A model generated the notes under the pieces. It did not search any database, had not been told where the DNA came from, and saw only the letters and a program-made list of their open reading frames with translations. DNA of 64,000 nt from Leptodactylus fallax (Eukaryota; Chordata; Amphibia; Anura; Leptodactylidae), in NCBI GenBank assembly GCA_947044405.1, contig CAMRHE010000028.1:10398001-10462000 (forward strand), read 5' to 3'. This document shows positions 48,545 to 60,322 of this stretch, piece after piece (position 1 is the first letter of the stretch; every line of letters starts with the position of its first letter). Made by a program: the position numbers and the translations under genes.

Positions 48545-49427
48545 ATATGTATAATAATGTACAAAACAGAAAATAAACGTCAGAATTGTATAAAATTATA
48601 AGTTACTCCCATAAGGGCACATTATCCCCTAGCTACAGGATGGAGGTAACTTGCAGGTTGTCGGGGTCCAACTGCTCAGACCCCCCTAGATCAGGAGGAC
48701 AGGTTGCTTGGTCAGTGCACACACCGCTCCATTCATATCAATGGCAGTGCTGGAGAGAGAAGAAATATAGCATTCACCACTCCATTCAGAATGGGAGACA
48801 AAATCTGCCATACTCCTGATCAGTGAGGGGAATATGGAAAGGGGATACCTTGCTGTTATGGGAAATCCCTTTAAATAAAGTTCACCACATAATGTATCAA
48901 CTTACAAAGATACTGTATATCTATAAAAAGGGGCAACAAAGCATGGTGATGCCCCAGTATTAGTGAGTCTGTGATGGTGTCTCCTCATACCTAGAGAGGA
49001 CCTGCCAGCTCTTCAGTGAATACAATCCTGGAGCATCTATACTTATAATTCTTTGTTCCTCCCAGAAATTCATGAATAAATTGACAACAGGGTGCTACCA
49101 TTTCCTTTGACAAAGGGGTGTAATCCTACACAGTCTAAGCCCACACTCACATGATAGAAGTGCAAAACAGCCGCGATAAACATCCATTTTTTAAGGCCAT
49201 TTTGCTACTGAGGGCTGACCGTTTTCTTGGATCCCTCATATATTAAAGTATATGGTGGGATCCATAGTATATGACGGTCCATGACAACAGACCATCCAAA
49301 TATTGGTCATGTGAATAGCCCCATGCAAAGACATTGAAACTAACGTGGCCATGTGACGGGCGTTAACAAAAACGTCCATCAAACGGCCATTGACAATATT
49401 TGTGTGAATGTAGGCCAATACTCTCAG
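48545..49427. other. Unassigned, with a possible TTAA-type end
   Basis: GGGAAATCCCTTTAA near 48859-48873 resembles a T2-like right end, but no left end was found. Otherwise incidental ORFs. Confidence 0.35.
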
Positions 49428-49612
49428 GCTGGGTTCACACCAGTGCTTAAATTCCGTTCAGGGTTTCTGTCCCCGGGCAGAAACCTAGCGGAAACCCAGC
49501 GGACCCCATTATAGTCTATGGCGTCCACGGCTTTCCTTGGGTAACGCTTTTTTAAGTGGATTAGGTTTGGGGACACCCCGTACATAAACCCAAACACAGG
49601 TGTGAACCTAGC
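49428..49612. mobile_element. MITE, GCTGGGTTCACACC termini
   Basis: The left end GCTGGGTTCACACCAGTGC and right end CACAGGTGTGAACCTAGC are inverted. 185 bp, non-coding, same terminal family as 29663 and 48148. Confidence 0.7.
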
Positions 49613-51296
49613 GTCAGCATTAATTAGACATTGTGAGACTGTGCCAAATTTCACACCCAACTCGGTACGCCCAGTTGGCAATATTTTTCTCCATTTCTAA
49701 GAGAAATATTATGAGGATTGTCTCTTTCTCCATTTGTCTCCTGGGATCTCCGTAGTGTCTCTTTATCACCACTATTAATAATGTCATTCTAAAGGGTCTA
49801 TGCCATGGAAAAAACGAATTCACATAAATCTAGACTATTCTTTACAATATGGGAAGCCTTTGGTCCTATTAGAATAATTTCTACTCTTCAGTGTAGCGAT
49901 GTCTGATCTTTACTGGAACTTGTTCTAAATATTCAGTATTTGCTGCATTATCCTCTAAACTAATATAAAAATTAGCATAAAGCGTGATTATTATTAGCAT
50001 TGAATCATCCGGCGTATTCAAGGCTACATTGTTTCTATTTTAATGACACTTCCTGTACCTTACTTCTAAATTGCTATTCATTACCTTCAGCAAAAGTTCA
50101 AGCTGAAATGTTTTCTTTCCCCTTAAATTTCGCCTGTTAATGTATGCTTGTTTCATTAGTGGCCACAGTCGTACAAAGAGTGATTGTCTCTTTGTTTGTA
50201 ATTATGTCACCTAGATAATCCTTTCATAGGTTCCATTATCTTGTAGAATCTCTTAAAATTATACATACGCTAAAAATGCAAAAAATAAAAAAAAGGGAAA
50301 AAAAATAAAGAAAGCAAGCCTAGATTGGGTTCTCTTTTCTGACCCGCACAATAATGGTAATAATGAAATGTTTTTAACAAAATTAAAAGCATAAATTGTA
50401 CGTCTGGCAGAGCACTTCAGTGACGCAGTTGCACTTATTATTCCCTAAAGGTAAAATCATTTTTTTCCCTTCATACAATATTTTTTATTAATATTTCTAG
50501 AGCTGCTGATGCCAGATGTGTCTTAACTCTTTGGGTCCCAGTCAGTCTACGACTTTTATTTAGCTGTTGTTGAATTTTTATATGTTTGCATGTCATTTTA
50601 TTTGTTATATATGATCACATGGTGCACATTAACCCATTCCAGCCATGGCTGCTTATGTTTTTGCATTTTCACTTTTTTTATATTGTTCCGCTCACATAAC
50701 CATATGAGGGCTTGTGTTTTTGCAGGACAAATTGTACTTCTTGGCACCATTTAATATTCCATAAGATATATAGAAAAGATATTTAAAAATTATAAATTTA
50801 AATAAATTAATAATTTTTAATTTATAAATTTAATGGAACTGGAAAATAAATTGTCATGGGTTTCAGTATGCTGTAAAAATTACGTAACATACTTTGTTTA
50901 TTTTTTACTGTTAGTACATTCATCATACGGAGTTAAAACATTTTTACTTTAATAGTTCAGGAATTTTCAGACACAGAAATTCTATTAGGTTTATTATTTT
51001 ATTTTATTTTATTTGGAAAATGGAGAAAATGGGTAGTAAGAAATATATATTTTTTATATTTGTAAAAACTTTTTATTTTTTACCCCTACTTCCCCCAGGG
51101 GATTTAAACGTACAACAATTAGATTGGTTATACCATGAACTAGTAAACAACCTTGTTAACTAGTAAGACCTTGCACAGGCAGAGCTTAATAGTAATTAAT
51201 AGTAATTTAGCATTGGAGGTGGTTTAAGGGGTTTTCTGGGTTCACATTAGTGTGTGAACCCAAAAAAAACCTTTAAGCAGGGACATCTATAAGATA
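49613..51296. other. AT-rich, repeat-poor non-coding DNA
   Basis: 49830-50280 looks like single-copy sequence. 50740-51080 is very AT-rich with a short palindrome (AAATTATAAATTTAAATAAA). No gene is seen. Confidence 0.4.
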
Positions 51297-51545
51297 TAGT
51301 TATTATTATTTTGCTTACTTATATAGCACCATCATATTCCACAGCGCTATATATATTTACAGACATTGTCAGTCACTGTCCCATATAGGGCTCACAATCT
51401 ACATTCCCTATCAGTATGTTATTGGAGTGTGGGAGGAAACCCACCAAACACGTGGAGAACATACAAACTCCTTGCAGATGTTGTCTTTGGTCGGATTCGA
51501 ACCCAGGACTCCAGCGCTGCAAGGCTACAGTGCTAACCACTGAGG
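51297..51545 (-). mobile_element. tRNA-derived SINE, near full length, minus strand
   Basis: On the minus strand: a tRNA-like head with the B box GGGTTCGAATCC (near 51492-51503), a body with the TTCTCCACGTGTTTGGTGGG motif, then a tail with TGTCTGTAAATATATATAGC and GGTGCTATATAAGTAAGCAA. It is collinear with 6262-6535. Head and tail are both present. Confidence 0.8.
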
Positions 51546-52954
51546 GGGTGTAAACTATTCGGCTTCTAGAAGCTTGCAGCAAAACCACTAACCAACGGGA
51601 TAGTGAACATAGAAGAATCTGTGTGATGGGGCTGGGGTGGATATTATCACTACATTGTTGATATGGTGCAGTAAGTCCACTGCCGAAAAATGTCATTCCC
51701 CAATTCCCACTTAACCCCTTTGATTCTGTATGTGGTGGAGAATGACATAATCTCCTTAGAATTATAATCTGAATTTATAATAATTAAATATTGAGGGTTT
51801 CTGAATAAAAATACAGGAATATAGAGGTACAGAGAGGAGTTGTATTATGCTATAGGCACAGGGGCATCACTTGTGGGGTTGCAACACACGAGCCTTTAGG
51901 GCTGGACCAGTGTCCGATTTCGCCCTGATTCTGTCTCCTATTCTATTCAACTTAAAAAATGTGTCCTCCTTGATCTTGCTGTGGATTAGACCCATTCATG
52001 GGGTGCAGCAGACGGCCAATGCTACATGGAGAGTGGGGAATTTGAGGCAGATACTTAGCTCAAATCCTTCTTCATTTTCCAATGTATGAACAAAACCTTA
52101 GGGGCCCATAAGATGTCTTTTCCCAATACTGTAAAACATGCATTATAACTGGGGAACCTGGTCCAGATATTACATTGGGACCCAAGAGCTACATGTATAG
52201 GCACTATATATGGGATGCATACAACAAAGGTATGTAATATGGCAGTAGTACGAAGCCTTATATCCATTTATAGCACATTTTCTAGAACAGTCCTACAGGC
52301 TCATCTTTATTCCCATTTTATTCCTGACAATTTCCCAAACCATATTTTATTGGTCAGCCCCAAGGAAAGTGAAGGTTTCAGAGTTGTCTTTCCTCTGGAT
52401 ACTTTTTAACTACACTTGTAACTACTTTGGTTTTGTGATATATCGTGTCCATAATTTATTTTGCCCCTGTATTTTATTATAGTGTGACCAAGACCTCGCA
52501 AGACATCTTGTCTCGGATAAGATATATTTGAGGCTGCTATAAATAAATAACTTAATAAACATTTCCATAAGGTTAAGAATGTCAAGCTATGTCAAGCAAA
52601 GTCAGGCATGTTTTCTCTACTTCTCATCAAACAACCGGCTCCAAACTGCATAATACAAGAAAGACAATGGAAATGCTTTGTTTTCCCATTAACATTATTA
52701 CAAGTTAACATTTCCGAATCCTCAAGTTACAAAAAGTCTCCAGTAAAAAAAGCAAATGTTTTCTAGATCTCATTCCCATTAACATACATTATCGGCCAAG
52801 CAAAGTATATATGAGAAGAAATGTCCATCGCCTATAAATCTGACTGATGGGGAATGGTGTCACCTACCGTATGTGCTAACTATATTTTTATGGCCAAAAA
52901 TTTGGATGATGTGTTCTCTGGATTCATAGCCTCCTACTTAGGCAAGTCTTCTAC
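51546..52954. other. Unassigned non-coding DNA
   Basis: Short ORFs only; 52480-52830 looks single-copy. No element recognised with confidence. Confidence 0.35.
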
Positions 52955-53147
52955 TTACACTAGGTTCGGGTTTCCATTCCTCGGATCCGCTTGGGGACCC
53001 AAAAAATGGAAACCCAATCCGCTTAATGGGGTCTGGTGGGTTTTCGCCAGAAAAATGCAGAGAGAAAAGTTCTGCTCACATTTTTCAAGCGGAATGGGGA
53101 ATGGAATCCCCAAATGAAAACCGAGCGCAGGTGTGAACCCAGCCTTA
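52955..53147. mobile_element. MITE, worn relative of the GGTTCACACC family
   Basis: The left end CACTAGGTTCGGGTTTCC is worn. The right end GCGCAGGTGTGAACCCAGCC is intact. Inverted GGTTTCCATTCC and GGAATGGAATCCCC support a fold-back origin. Confidence 0.6.
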
Positions 53148-53980
53148 GACTACATGCCACTTCTCCCAACCTTATTACCACTTCTGAGAAATTCATGATT
53201 CCATTCCCACCTGAAAAAAGCTCAGATAAGTATTTTGCAAAGCATTTTATACTTTATAATGATGACATGGAGATTTGGCACTACTGACCCTTTAAAAAAA
53301 CAAAAAACTAGGGATACGTGGGATAGTCTCAACACAGCGAGAAGAAGCTGGAGAGCAGTGGCCACCGGATGGAACATACAAAGTTTCTTGGTAGTATCTA
53401 TGTTTTCGCCAGTTTAATGATTGGCATTGGAATGGAAATTGACAGTGTTATCTGGCACTATATGGTACGCATCAGTGGAAAGTACTAGACAGGGTATCTA
53501 GGACCAGTCCTGCTTAGACTAACACTTCTGCCATATTACCAGTGGGGGAAGCAGAAGCCTGAGAGTCAAGGCAACAATTGTACATTCAATTCTGTATAAA
53601 GAAGACCTCTGGATTTTTTAAAGTTAAAGTGAAAGGCGAGAGGAATCTTACAGCTCGCACTTTATATACATGTGTACACATTCTAAACATTCACAGTTTA
53701 AACAAGGACAAAAAGAATTCCTGAAATAAAACAAAAATAATAGAAAATTAAAACTTAACATTTATGTTATATAAGAAAAGCCGAAATGAAAATGAATCAC
53801 TGTTGCTTTTTAAGATAAAGAGCATTGTAAATGTGAGGTCAAAGTCAATCACGGTAAAAGCATTAAGTATGAAGAATTTCAGTACAATAGGCCCAGAACG
53901 ACTGATTTTTTTTTATTTGTTTCAACATGTTTAGCAATTTAGTTTCTTTTATTACACAGAAAATAATTTACTTGTTTAGG
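53148..53980. other. Unassigned non-coding DNA
   Basis: AT-rich with no recognised element. Confidence 0.35.
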
Positions 53981-53982
53981 TA

Positions 53983-55066
53983 CCGTGTTTCCCCGAAAAT
54001 AAGACACCCCCGAAAGTAAGACATAGGAGAGGTTTTGTAGAATTGCCCAATATAAGGCATCCCCCGAAAGTAAGACGTACCGTAGGAGACGTTTCGTTTC
54101 GCAGCATTCCCGAACAGAACATACCGGTACGGTATATGGTATACCGTAATACTGCTGTCGTCCCCTACCTTCACCATTCAGCATCCTGAGCCTGTTGCTT
54201 TCCTTGTTGTCCCCCTTTGTCCCGCTGCCGTTATCCTGTACAGTACGATGTCCCTGCTGCGTTGTACCGCATGAGTGTGCAGTGGTGAGCGTTCTCCTGG
54301 TGTCGGGAAGCGGAGCCTGTCCTTGCTGCGCGATTCTGCTGTAACGATTCTGCTGGGGACGTCACTTTGCGTCGCGACGCCGGCCCACATCACGTGACGC
54401 CGGCCTGGTCCAGCATTGAAGAAGGCCGAAGCAGCAGAGAGTGGACCGGATCGAGGAACAGGTAAGCAACGTTGTTTTTTTATGTTTCTATCCTCCCCTG
54501 GGTCTCCGATCATTATACTCTGGGGTCTGAAAAGACCCCAGAGTATAATAATTGTGCATGGGTGGTCCACAATGGGACATACCGGTATAATACTGTGTGC
54601 AGGGGCCACTATGGGAGATGATACTGTGTGCAGGGGCCGCTATGGGAGATGATACTGTGTGCAGGGGCCGCTATGGGAGATGATACTGTGTGCAGGGAAA
54701 TTAATGGTTTGGATTGTTATGATGATGTCCTAGAAGATGATGACATAACTGTCATTGAATAAATTTTACTTTCTATGCATACTGTAAATATTGGTAAATG
54801 TACCATACTGTTAATTGTTGTTCATGGAAATATTGGTACGGTAGTAAGAAATTCTTGATAGGATTCACAGTTTGTCTGGTTATGCTGGTTTGTGATGACA
54901 ACTACTGTACAGTACCGTATATAATAAATGTTCATTTTTTGTTCAGCAATAAATGTGAATTCTTCTTCATTGAAAAAAAATAAGACATCCCCTGAAAATA
55001 AGACACAGCACATCTTTGGGAGCAAAAATTAATATAAGACGCTGTCTTATTTTCGGGGAAACAGGG
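53983..55066. mobile_element. TA-target MITE, TTTCCCCGAAAATAAGAC termini
   Basis: The left end CCGTGTTTCCCCGAAAATAA and right end TTATTTTCGGGGAAACAGGG are inverted, and TA flanks both sides (53981-53982 and 55067-55068), fitting Tc1/mariner/pogo. Sub-terminal repeats of CCCCGAAAGTAAGAC occur on the left and CCCCTGAAAATAAGAC on the right. The GC-rich middle has a hairpin around ATACTCTGGGGTCT (54493-54552) and three ~33-bp tandem units of TGTGTGCAGGGGCCGCTATG (54590-54700). No transposase. Confidence 0.85.
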
Positions 55067-55187
55067 TACCAAAGAACATTCCACATCCGACCTTTACATT
55101 TCAAGCCTATTACTTACCTACAGCAGAAATTATGAAATCATCAACATTAACATTATATAAATCAACTTCATCAATAGATAAATAAAT

Positions 55188-55232
55188 AGATATAGATAGA
55201 TAGATAGATAGATAGATAGACTGAAAGATATG

Positions 55233-55279
<47 letters not shown>

Positions 55280-55280
55280 C
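55188..55280. repeat. GATA microsatellite
   Basis: Two short (TAGA)n runs separated by CTGAAAGATATGA. Confidence 0.97.
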
Positions 55281-55936
55281 ACAATAGGCTGACATCTCCT
55301 GTTTTCTACAGTTTACTTTTCAGGTTTGCTGTGTAGACTAGGAAGATGTCAGCAGAGTCATCTCATTTCCATTAAATAGATGATGACAGCTCAATTGTAC
55401 TGCTAGAGAGCTACAGTAGATATAGTATAGATATAGCACAATATACGCCTTACACTGTATAAAGATTCTGCCATTCCTTTGTCTCTGGTGCAGGGAAAAG
55501 AGCTGAATGTTTTTTCTTATACTGGACAATTACCTTAATAGTATAATATATTATTTTTATTATTATATGAGGATACTCCATCAATTGCAGATCAATGGGG
55601 TTTCAATTCTTGTCTATACCACTGTTCAGCTAACTTAGAGGACCTCAGTGCTTTGGCTACCACTATGTCAGGCACAGTGCCATATAATTTGTAGTGGTTG
55701 TATCTAGTATTGCAGCTCAGTCCTTTCCACTTGTATGGTACTGAGCAGCAGAGAGCTGCAATACCAGGCACAGCCACTACGAAATATATGGTGCAATGCG
55801 TGATACACAGCTGATAGGTTAAGGGGGTGGGAGATGGATCCCCAAAGACTTAAAATGGATGACGTATCCAGAGAATAGGCCATTAATAGCAAACTTCTGG
55901 AAGACTCTTTTAATGTGTATTATTAGAACTCCTAAT
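55281..55936. other. Unassigned non-coding DNA
   Basis: Incidental ORFs only. Confidence 0.35.
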
Positions 55937-55944
55937 ATTACAAT

Positions 55945-56885
55945 TAGAGATGAGCGAATCGAAGCTGACGAAGTGGAATTCGATCCGAATTTCAGGAAAT
56001 CTTCAATTTGCATCAATTCCAGATTTCCTCACACTTCGATGTATCGAATTGCATATTTCCGATCGGAGGTTTTAACCCCTTGGATGCCGTGGTCAAACAT
56101 GACCACGGCATCTAAGGGGTTCCGCCATGCTACCTGTACCCCTCGACACCCCCCGCGGTGATTAAAAATAAAAAAATTGCTGATACTCATCTGTCCTGGG
56201 CTCAGCAGTAACTCCGAAGCTCTTCCTCCCCAGGCCTTACTGCTAGGGCCTGTGATCGGGCGTAATGCTCCGGCATAATGAAGTCATCACGCCCCCACGT
56301 GACCGCTGAGGCCCAATAACAGGTCCCAGCAGTGACGTCCAGGGAGCAGAACATCATTCGGAAGGAAGAAGAGGAGCGAGGAGGACGGTCAGATAGTCGG
56401 GTTCCCAGGAGAGGTGAGGTTAAGGTGAGTATAAGTGTTTGTTATTTTTAATCACTTCCCCTGGGCCTCTGATTATTATACTCTGGGGTATAATAATAGC
56501 ACCAGCTCTGGGGGGGGGGGAATTGAAGCAGCGATATCTGATTTCCGCTTCAATGAAGGGGGGAAATTGAAGCAGCGATATCTGATCACATGTATTGCAG
56601 TATATAGGAGGCTGTCAGCCCGTGCAGACGCATAGGCTGACAGTCTCCATTCAAGGCAGGATCAACCAGATATGCAGAGGTACAGCGATGTGGCAGACCC
56701 GGGGTCACTGGTCAGATCCCAGGCTGCCGAATAGGAGCAGCAGCACCCCCCAAAAACTTTGCGGGGGGTGGCATTCAGGACCCCAATATATAATAAGACC
56801 CCTGAGATGCCGACGGCAGCATCTCAGGGGTTAACACTCGCGACCGGAGCTCAGCTATGACCGTGGGTGTTAGAGGTCATCTCTA
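55945..56885. mobile_element. hAT non-autonomous element, perfect 8-bp TSD ATTACAAT
   Basis: Ends TAGAGATGAGCGAATCG and GGTCATCTCTA form a short inverted repeat. ATTACAAT lies at 55937-55944 and again at 56886-56893. It contains short internal inverted repeats, the ATACTCTGGGGTAT module (about 56470-56500), and a local duplication of GGGGAAATTGAAGCAGCGAT and TATCTGAT. No transposase is encoded. Confidence 0.92.
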
Positions 56886-57019
56886 ATTACAATCTACACC
56901 GACATCTACCTAAATAAACTCACTATACGGATTTAGGCTGAATCATTTCAGAATGTTCCCTTTCTGTCTTCTTGAGATCCACAAATATCCATGACTGGTG
57001 GGAGATAAAGACAGACATA

Positions 57020-57325
57020 ACATACAGCATAATCATATAGCATAATCATATAACATAACCATATAGCATAACCATATAACATAACTATATAGCATAACCA
57101 TATGGCATAAACCACACAGCACAACCACACAGCACAGCCATATAACATAACCATACAGCATAACCATAGAGCACAACCATTCAGAATAAACATACAGCAA
57201 AACCATATAACATAACCACACAGCATAACCATACAGCATAACCATACAGCATGACCATATAACATAACCATACAGCATAACTGTATAGCATAACCATATA
57301 GCATAGCCATACAGCACAACCATAT
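57020..57325. repeat. 13-bp minisatellite, CATAACCATATAG
   Basis: About 23 copies of a 13-bp unit CATAACCATAYAG with AACATAAC variants. Minus-strand frames (MLYGYAIWLCYMVMLY) stay open because 39 bp gives 13 codons; no gene is implied. Confidence 0.95.
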
Positions 57326-58735
57326 GCTTGATATCGTATTTACACCTCTTTCCTATAAAAAGTCTATTTAGATGTAAAAGGTTCTCTCCATAATTTGTGC
57401 CGTACAGAAATCTGCAGCAGTAATTAAGAGGGAAGTTTTATATAAGCCATATTGCCAAGTATTAAACGTAATGATGGCTGTAATAAAGCGATTGCATGTT
57501 CAGTCTGAACAGTACAAAGTCATCAACAGAGTCCGTCCTAATTGTAATTTTCCCTGTGGCATTTTCTATTGCAAAGATTATGCTGAAAATAATTCTAGTG
57601 ATATGAAGATGGTTGGTCCGCTTGGAGGAGGTTGTAATTGTCATGGCGGTAAGTAATTATATTATCTTGAGAAGCATGTGTGCATCTTGAATACCCATAG
57701 AAGATAAGCAGGACTCAGTGTGAGGAGAATAATGGGATGAACGGGTCTTTCGTAAAGATGTATCATGAAATATTTGACAAAATTCCAGCATCCATATGTA
57801 TAAAGCTAAGAATTGCTTCTTGGCTAAATACTGCATAAAGCCCAGGTTGACCTTAGTAAGTCAGAGGTGACGCTACACTTGGTGTCTGCTGCAATGTTTT
57901 AAATGAGTTGTTTCCTTAGGAAAGTCCCTTTTAAATTCTCTAGGTGGACTACTCCAAACTCCCCACTATAAGCCCAAAAGGGGGGAATCTTCCACTTTGG
58001 AGGACTCGGCATGACCATGTATTACATGGTCTCCTTTTTACTTGAATGGATTTCATGTAATGTCACTTTTCGCCTGCAGAGGCTCCCTACAGCTTCTCCC
58101 AGACACCAGATGGAACAATGGGCTTTTACCATCAGAATCTCTCCCTCTATGAGATCTAATAACAGAGTATGGTGACCTATTAGAGTATACAGAGTTCTCA
58201 TTATGGGGCAAGGTGCACACAGCCTTATAAATCGGGCACACCCTCCAGCAGGGCCAGGCGTTTCTACTGAAATCGACCCCAGTTTGTAGGTGTCTTAGAT
58301 TTCAGGCCTCAGAAATGGGAGGTCCGGAGTTCCTGCTCATGCTGCGACCTTACCATACCCCATTTAAAGAAACTGGTGAGGGCAAAGTAAAAATACCACT
58401 TGACTCCCGGGTCTGCAACTTTTTTATGCCACAAAAGCGTCGCCGAACATGAATAAATCTGCGCCAACGTGCCCCATTCTGAGTTCAGCTCACCCTCTAA
58501 ACTGGCAGCCACTTAATTGAAGAATTGACTCACAATCTATCCTGAATTCTTAGGAATCCCTTAGGAATTATGCTGTGGATTTTTGTGGATTTGACACAAA
58601 TATCACCTTGTGCATTACAATCCACAGTGATAGTCTGCAGAATGAATTATCATGCTGAGGATCGAAAATGCTTCTCACTTTATGGGCAGATATTTTTGGA
58701 TTTATTAAAATCTTTGTTAAAATCTTGGGGGCGGC
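57326..58735. other. Unassigned non-coding DNA
   Basis: A 61-codon ORF (57471-57656) ends next to a GTAAGT, which would serve as a splice donor. No acceptor or family match supports an exon. The rest is featureless. Confidence 0.4.
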
Positions 58736-58801
58736 GGTTCAGGTGGGGGGCCCCATGTCAAATGTTCGCCTTGGGGCCCAGCCATTCCTAGTTACGCCAC
58801 T
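58736..58801 (-). mobile_element. hAT right-end fragment, TAGTTACGCCACTG
   Basis: Reads GGGGCCCAGCCATTCCTAG then TTACGCCACTG, the reverse complement of a common CAGTGGCGTAACTAGG hAT terminus. No partner end was found upstream. Confidence 0.55.
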
Positions 58802-59190
58802 GAGCGTGTCCTGCAAGACCTTCCTACCGCCGGCTGTCGTGACAGAAATGATGGCACCACCTGAAAAGAAAAGAACAGAAAACAACACAAGAGTGGCGTC
58901 CCTACGCCTAGAGGATTGTCAGGTTGGGTACGTGCGGCTGCTTGTCCTGGGGCCAGGAGTATGTCACAGGGGGCTGGGTGACAAGGGATTTTATGACAGT
59001 AGCCTGGGCCATCTGCCATGTCCTCAGCATGCCCCCCATGCCCCCTATTTTCCCGCCGAAATGTTAACCCCTTAGATGATGCTCCTCCATTTCCAGAAAA
59101 TGCCTGTCATGCCTGGGCCTGCGCTAGCTTCGCTGCTACGTGCCCTCCCCTTTACTCTGAGATCACTCCTAATCTGCTCAGTAATATCGG
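58802..59190. other. Unassigned, GC-richer spacer
   Basis: An open plus frame of 135 codons (58668-59075) overlaps the hAT end and has no family resemblance. Confidence 0.3.
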
Positions 59191-59194
59191 TGTA

Positions 59195-59288
59195 ATAAGT
59201 AATATACAGTAATATACCGTATGCATGTGTAATTTACAGTAAAATACAGTACACATGTGTAATTAACAGTAATATACAGTATACATGT
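59195..59288. repeat. ~39-bp tandem repeat that received the LTR element
   Basis: About 2.5 units of AATATACAGTATACATGTGT-type sequence. The array resumes at 63871-63893 after the LTR element. If the element and one ATGT are left out, the repeat phase is continuous, so this was the target. Confidence 0.85.
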
Positions 59289-59829
59289 TGTAAGTATGTG
59301 AGCCAGAGGGCGCTGTTGAGCGACCCAGGCCAGGCCAGAAAAGGCCCTCAGCCACGCCTTTGGGTGGTGGCACGTAACTCCAGAGGGGCTGGAGCATGCT
59401 GCAGGAAGCAGGAAGTAGTGGACCAGCGAGGACAGAGAGAGAGGCTCTGTCCCAAAAGGGCTGGCGTCCACAGGAGTGGACCAGCTAGGACAGAGAGATA
59501 GGCTCTGTCCCAAAGGGCTGGCGTCCACAGGAGTAGACCAGCTAGGACAGAGAGATAGGCTCTGTCCCAAAGGGCTGGCGTCCACAGAGGACTGTTGCTG
59601 GAGCTGAGTAACAGTCAGGACAGTTAGGGGCTCAAGGAGTGAGTTAGGCCCTAACTGTGGCCTAGGTTTTTTGTTGTTTTGTTATGTTGCAGTTAAGCTG
59701 AATAAAGCCACTTTTATTTTACGCTTGGACCGTCTGAAAGCTATCTTTCCGGCGCCCAGTACCACGAACCACCGCTGTCCGGGCCAGGAGTCAGCCGCCA
59801 TTTTGAGTTTAATTCCCCAAGTTATCACA
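59289..59829 (+). repeat. 5' LTR
   Basis: 541 bp, beginning TGTAAGTATGTGAGCC and ending AAGTTATCACA. It contains three tandem 57-58-bp units (59420-59477, 59478-59534, 59535-about 59589), each with GGACAGAGAGATAGGCTCTG, a short internal palindrome (CAGAGAGATAGGCTCTG). A polyadenylation signal AATAAA lies at 59701-59706. About 15 substitutions and one 1-bp indel separate it from the 3' LTR. Confidence 0.95.
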
Positions 59830-59831
59830 TA

Positions 59832-59848
59832 TGGTGGAGACCGCGAGC
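59832..59848 (+). promoter_or_regulatory. Candidate primer-binding site
   Basis: TGGTGGAGACCGCGAGC begins two bases after the 5' LTR. It starts with TGG, the complement of a tRNA CCA end, at the position where reverse transcription is primed. The tRNA species was not identified. Confidence 0.6.
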
Positions 59849-60322
59849 ATAAAGAGATCCACGCAAGTCCTGGAAGACAAGTGAATGGTGACTGCAGTAC
59901 TGCTAAGTGTGCATTGTGGCCTACAGCTGGAAGAAATCGGTGATTTCAACTGAGAAGCCCAGAATGGGGTGAGTGAATTGCAACATAGCAACGTGTGTGC
60001 AAAAAACTGGTGAAAGTAAAACTCTGGAAGAGGAATCCAGGGAATGGACTTTGTGTATACTGTGGCACAGAAGTCTGTGAAATGTTTTGCTGATGGCAAG
60101 AAAGTAAGCAATGTGTATAGAAGATGGATATTGCAAACAGTCTATGTGAAAGGCTATGGTGCCATGTTGATGTTTTCTGTGGAAGACAGAAGAAAATGCT
60201 GGTTGTTGTAGTGCCACATAAGTTAACTGTTTGAATACAGGTGACTGCAGAAGATAGCAAAAAGTTGCTGCCGGTTGAACCCAAGGTTGCTGTGGAATAT
60301 TGTGTAATTTTGTTAGTAAACC
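59849..60322 (+). other. 5' leader of the LTR element
   Basis: About 470 bp between the primer-binding site and the first ATG of the long frame. It has incidental minus-strand ORFs only, and no Gag-like sequence is recognised. A packaging signal would be expected here but cannot be identified by eye. Confidence 0.6.

Noticed and set aside
56948..57323. 96- and 123-codon minus ORFs (MLYGYAIWLCY)
   Set aside because: Artefact of the 13-bp minisatellite (39 bp equals 13 codons).
59178..59585. 135-codon minus ORF with repeated [17 protein letters not shown]
   Set aside because: It is the antisense of the LTR tandem units and recurs in the 3' LTR at 63467-63652.
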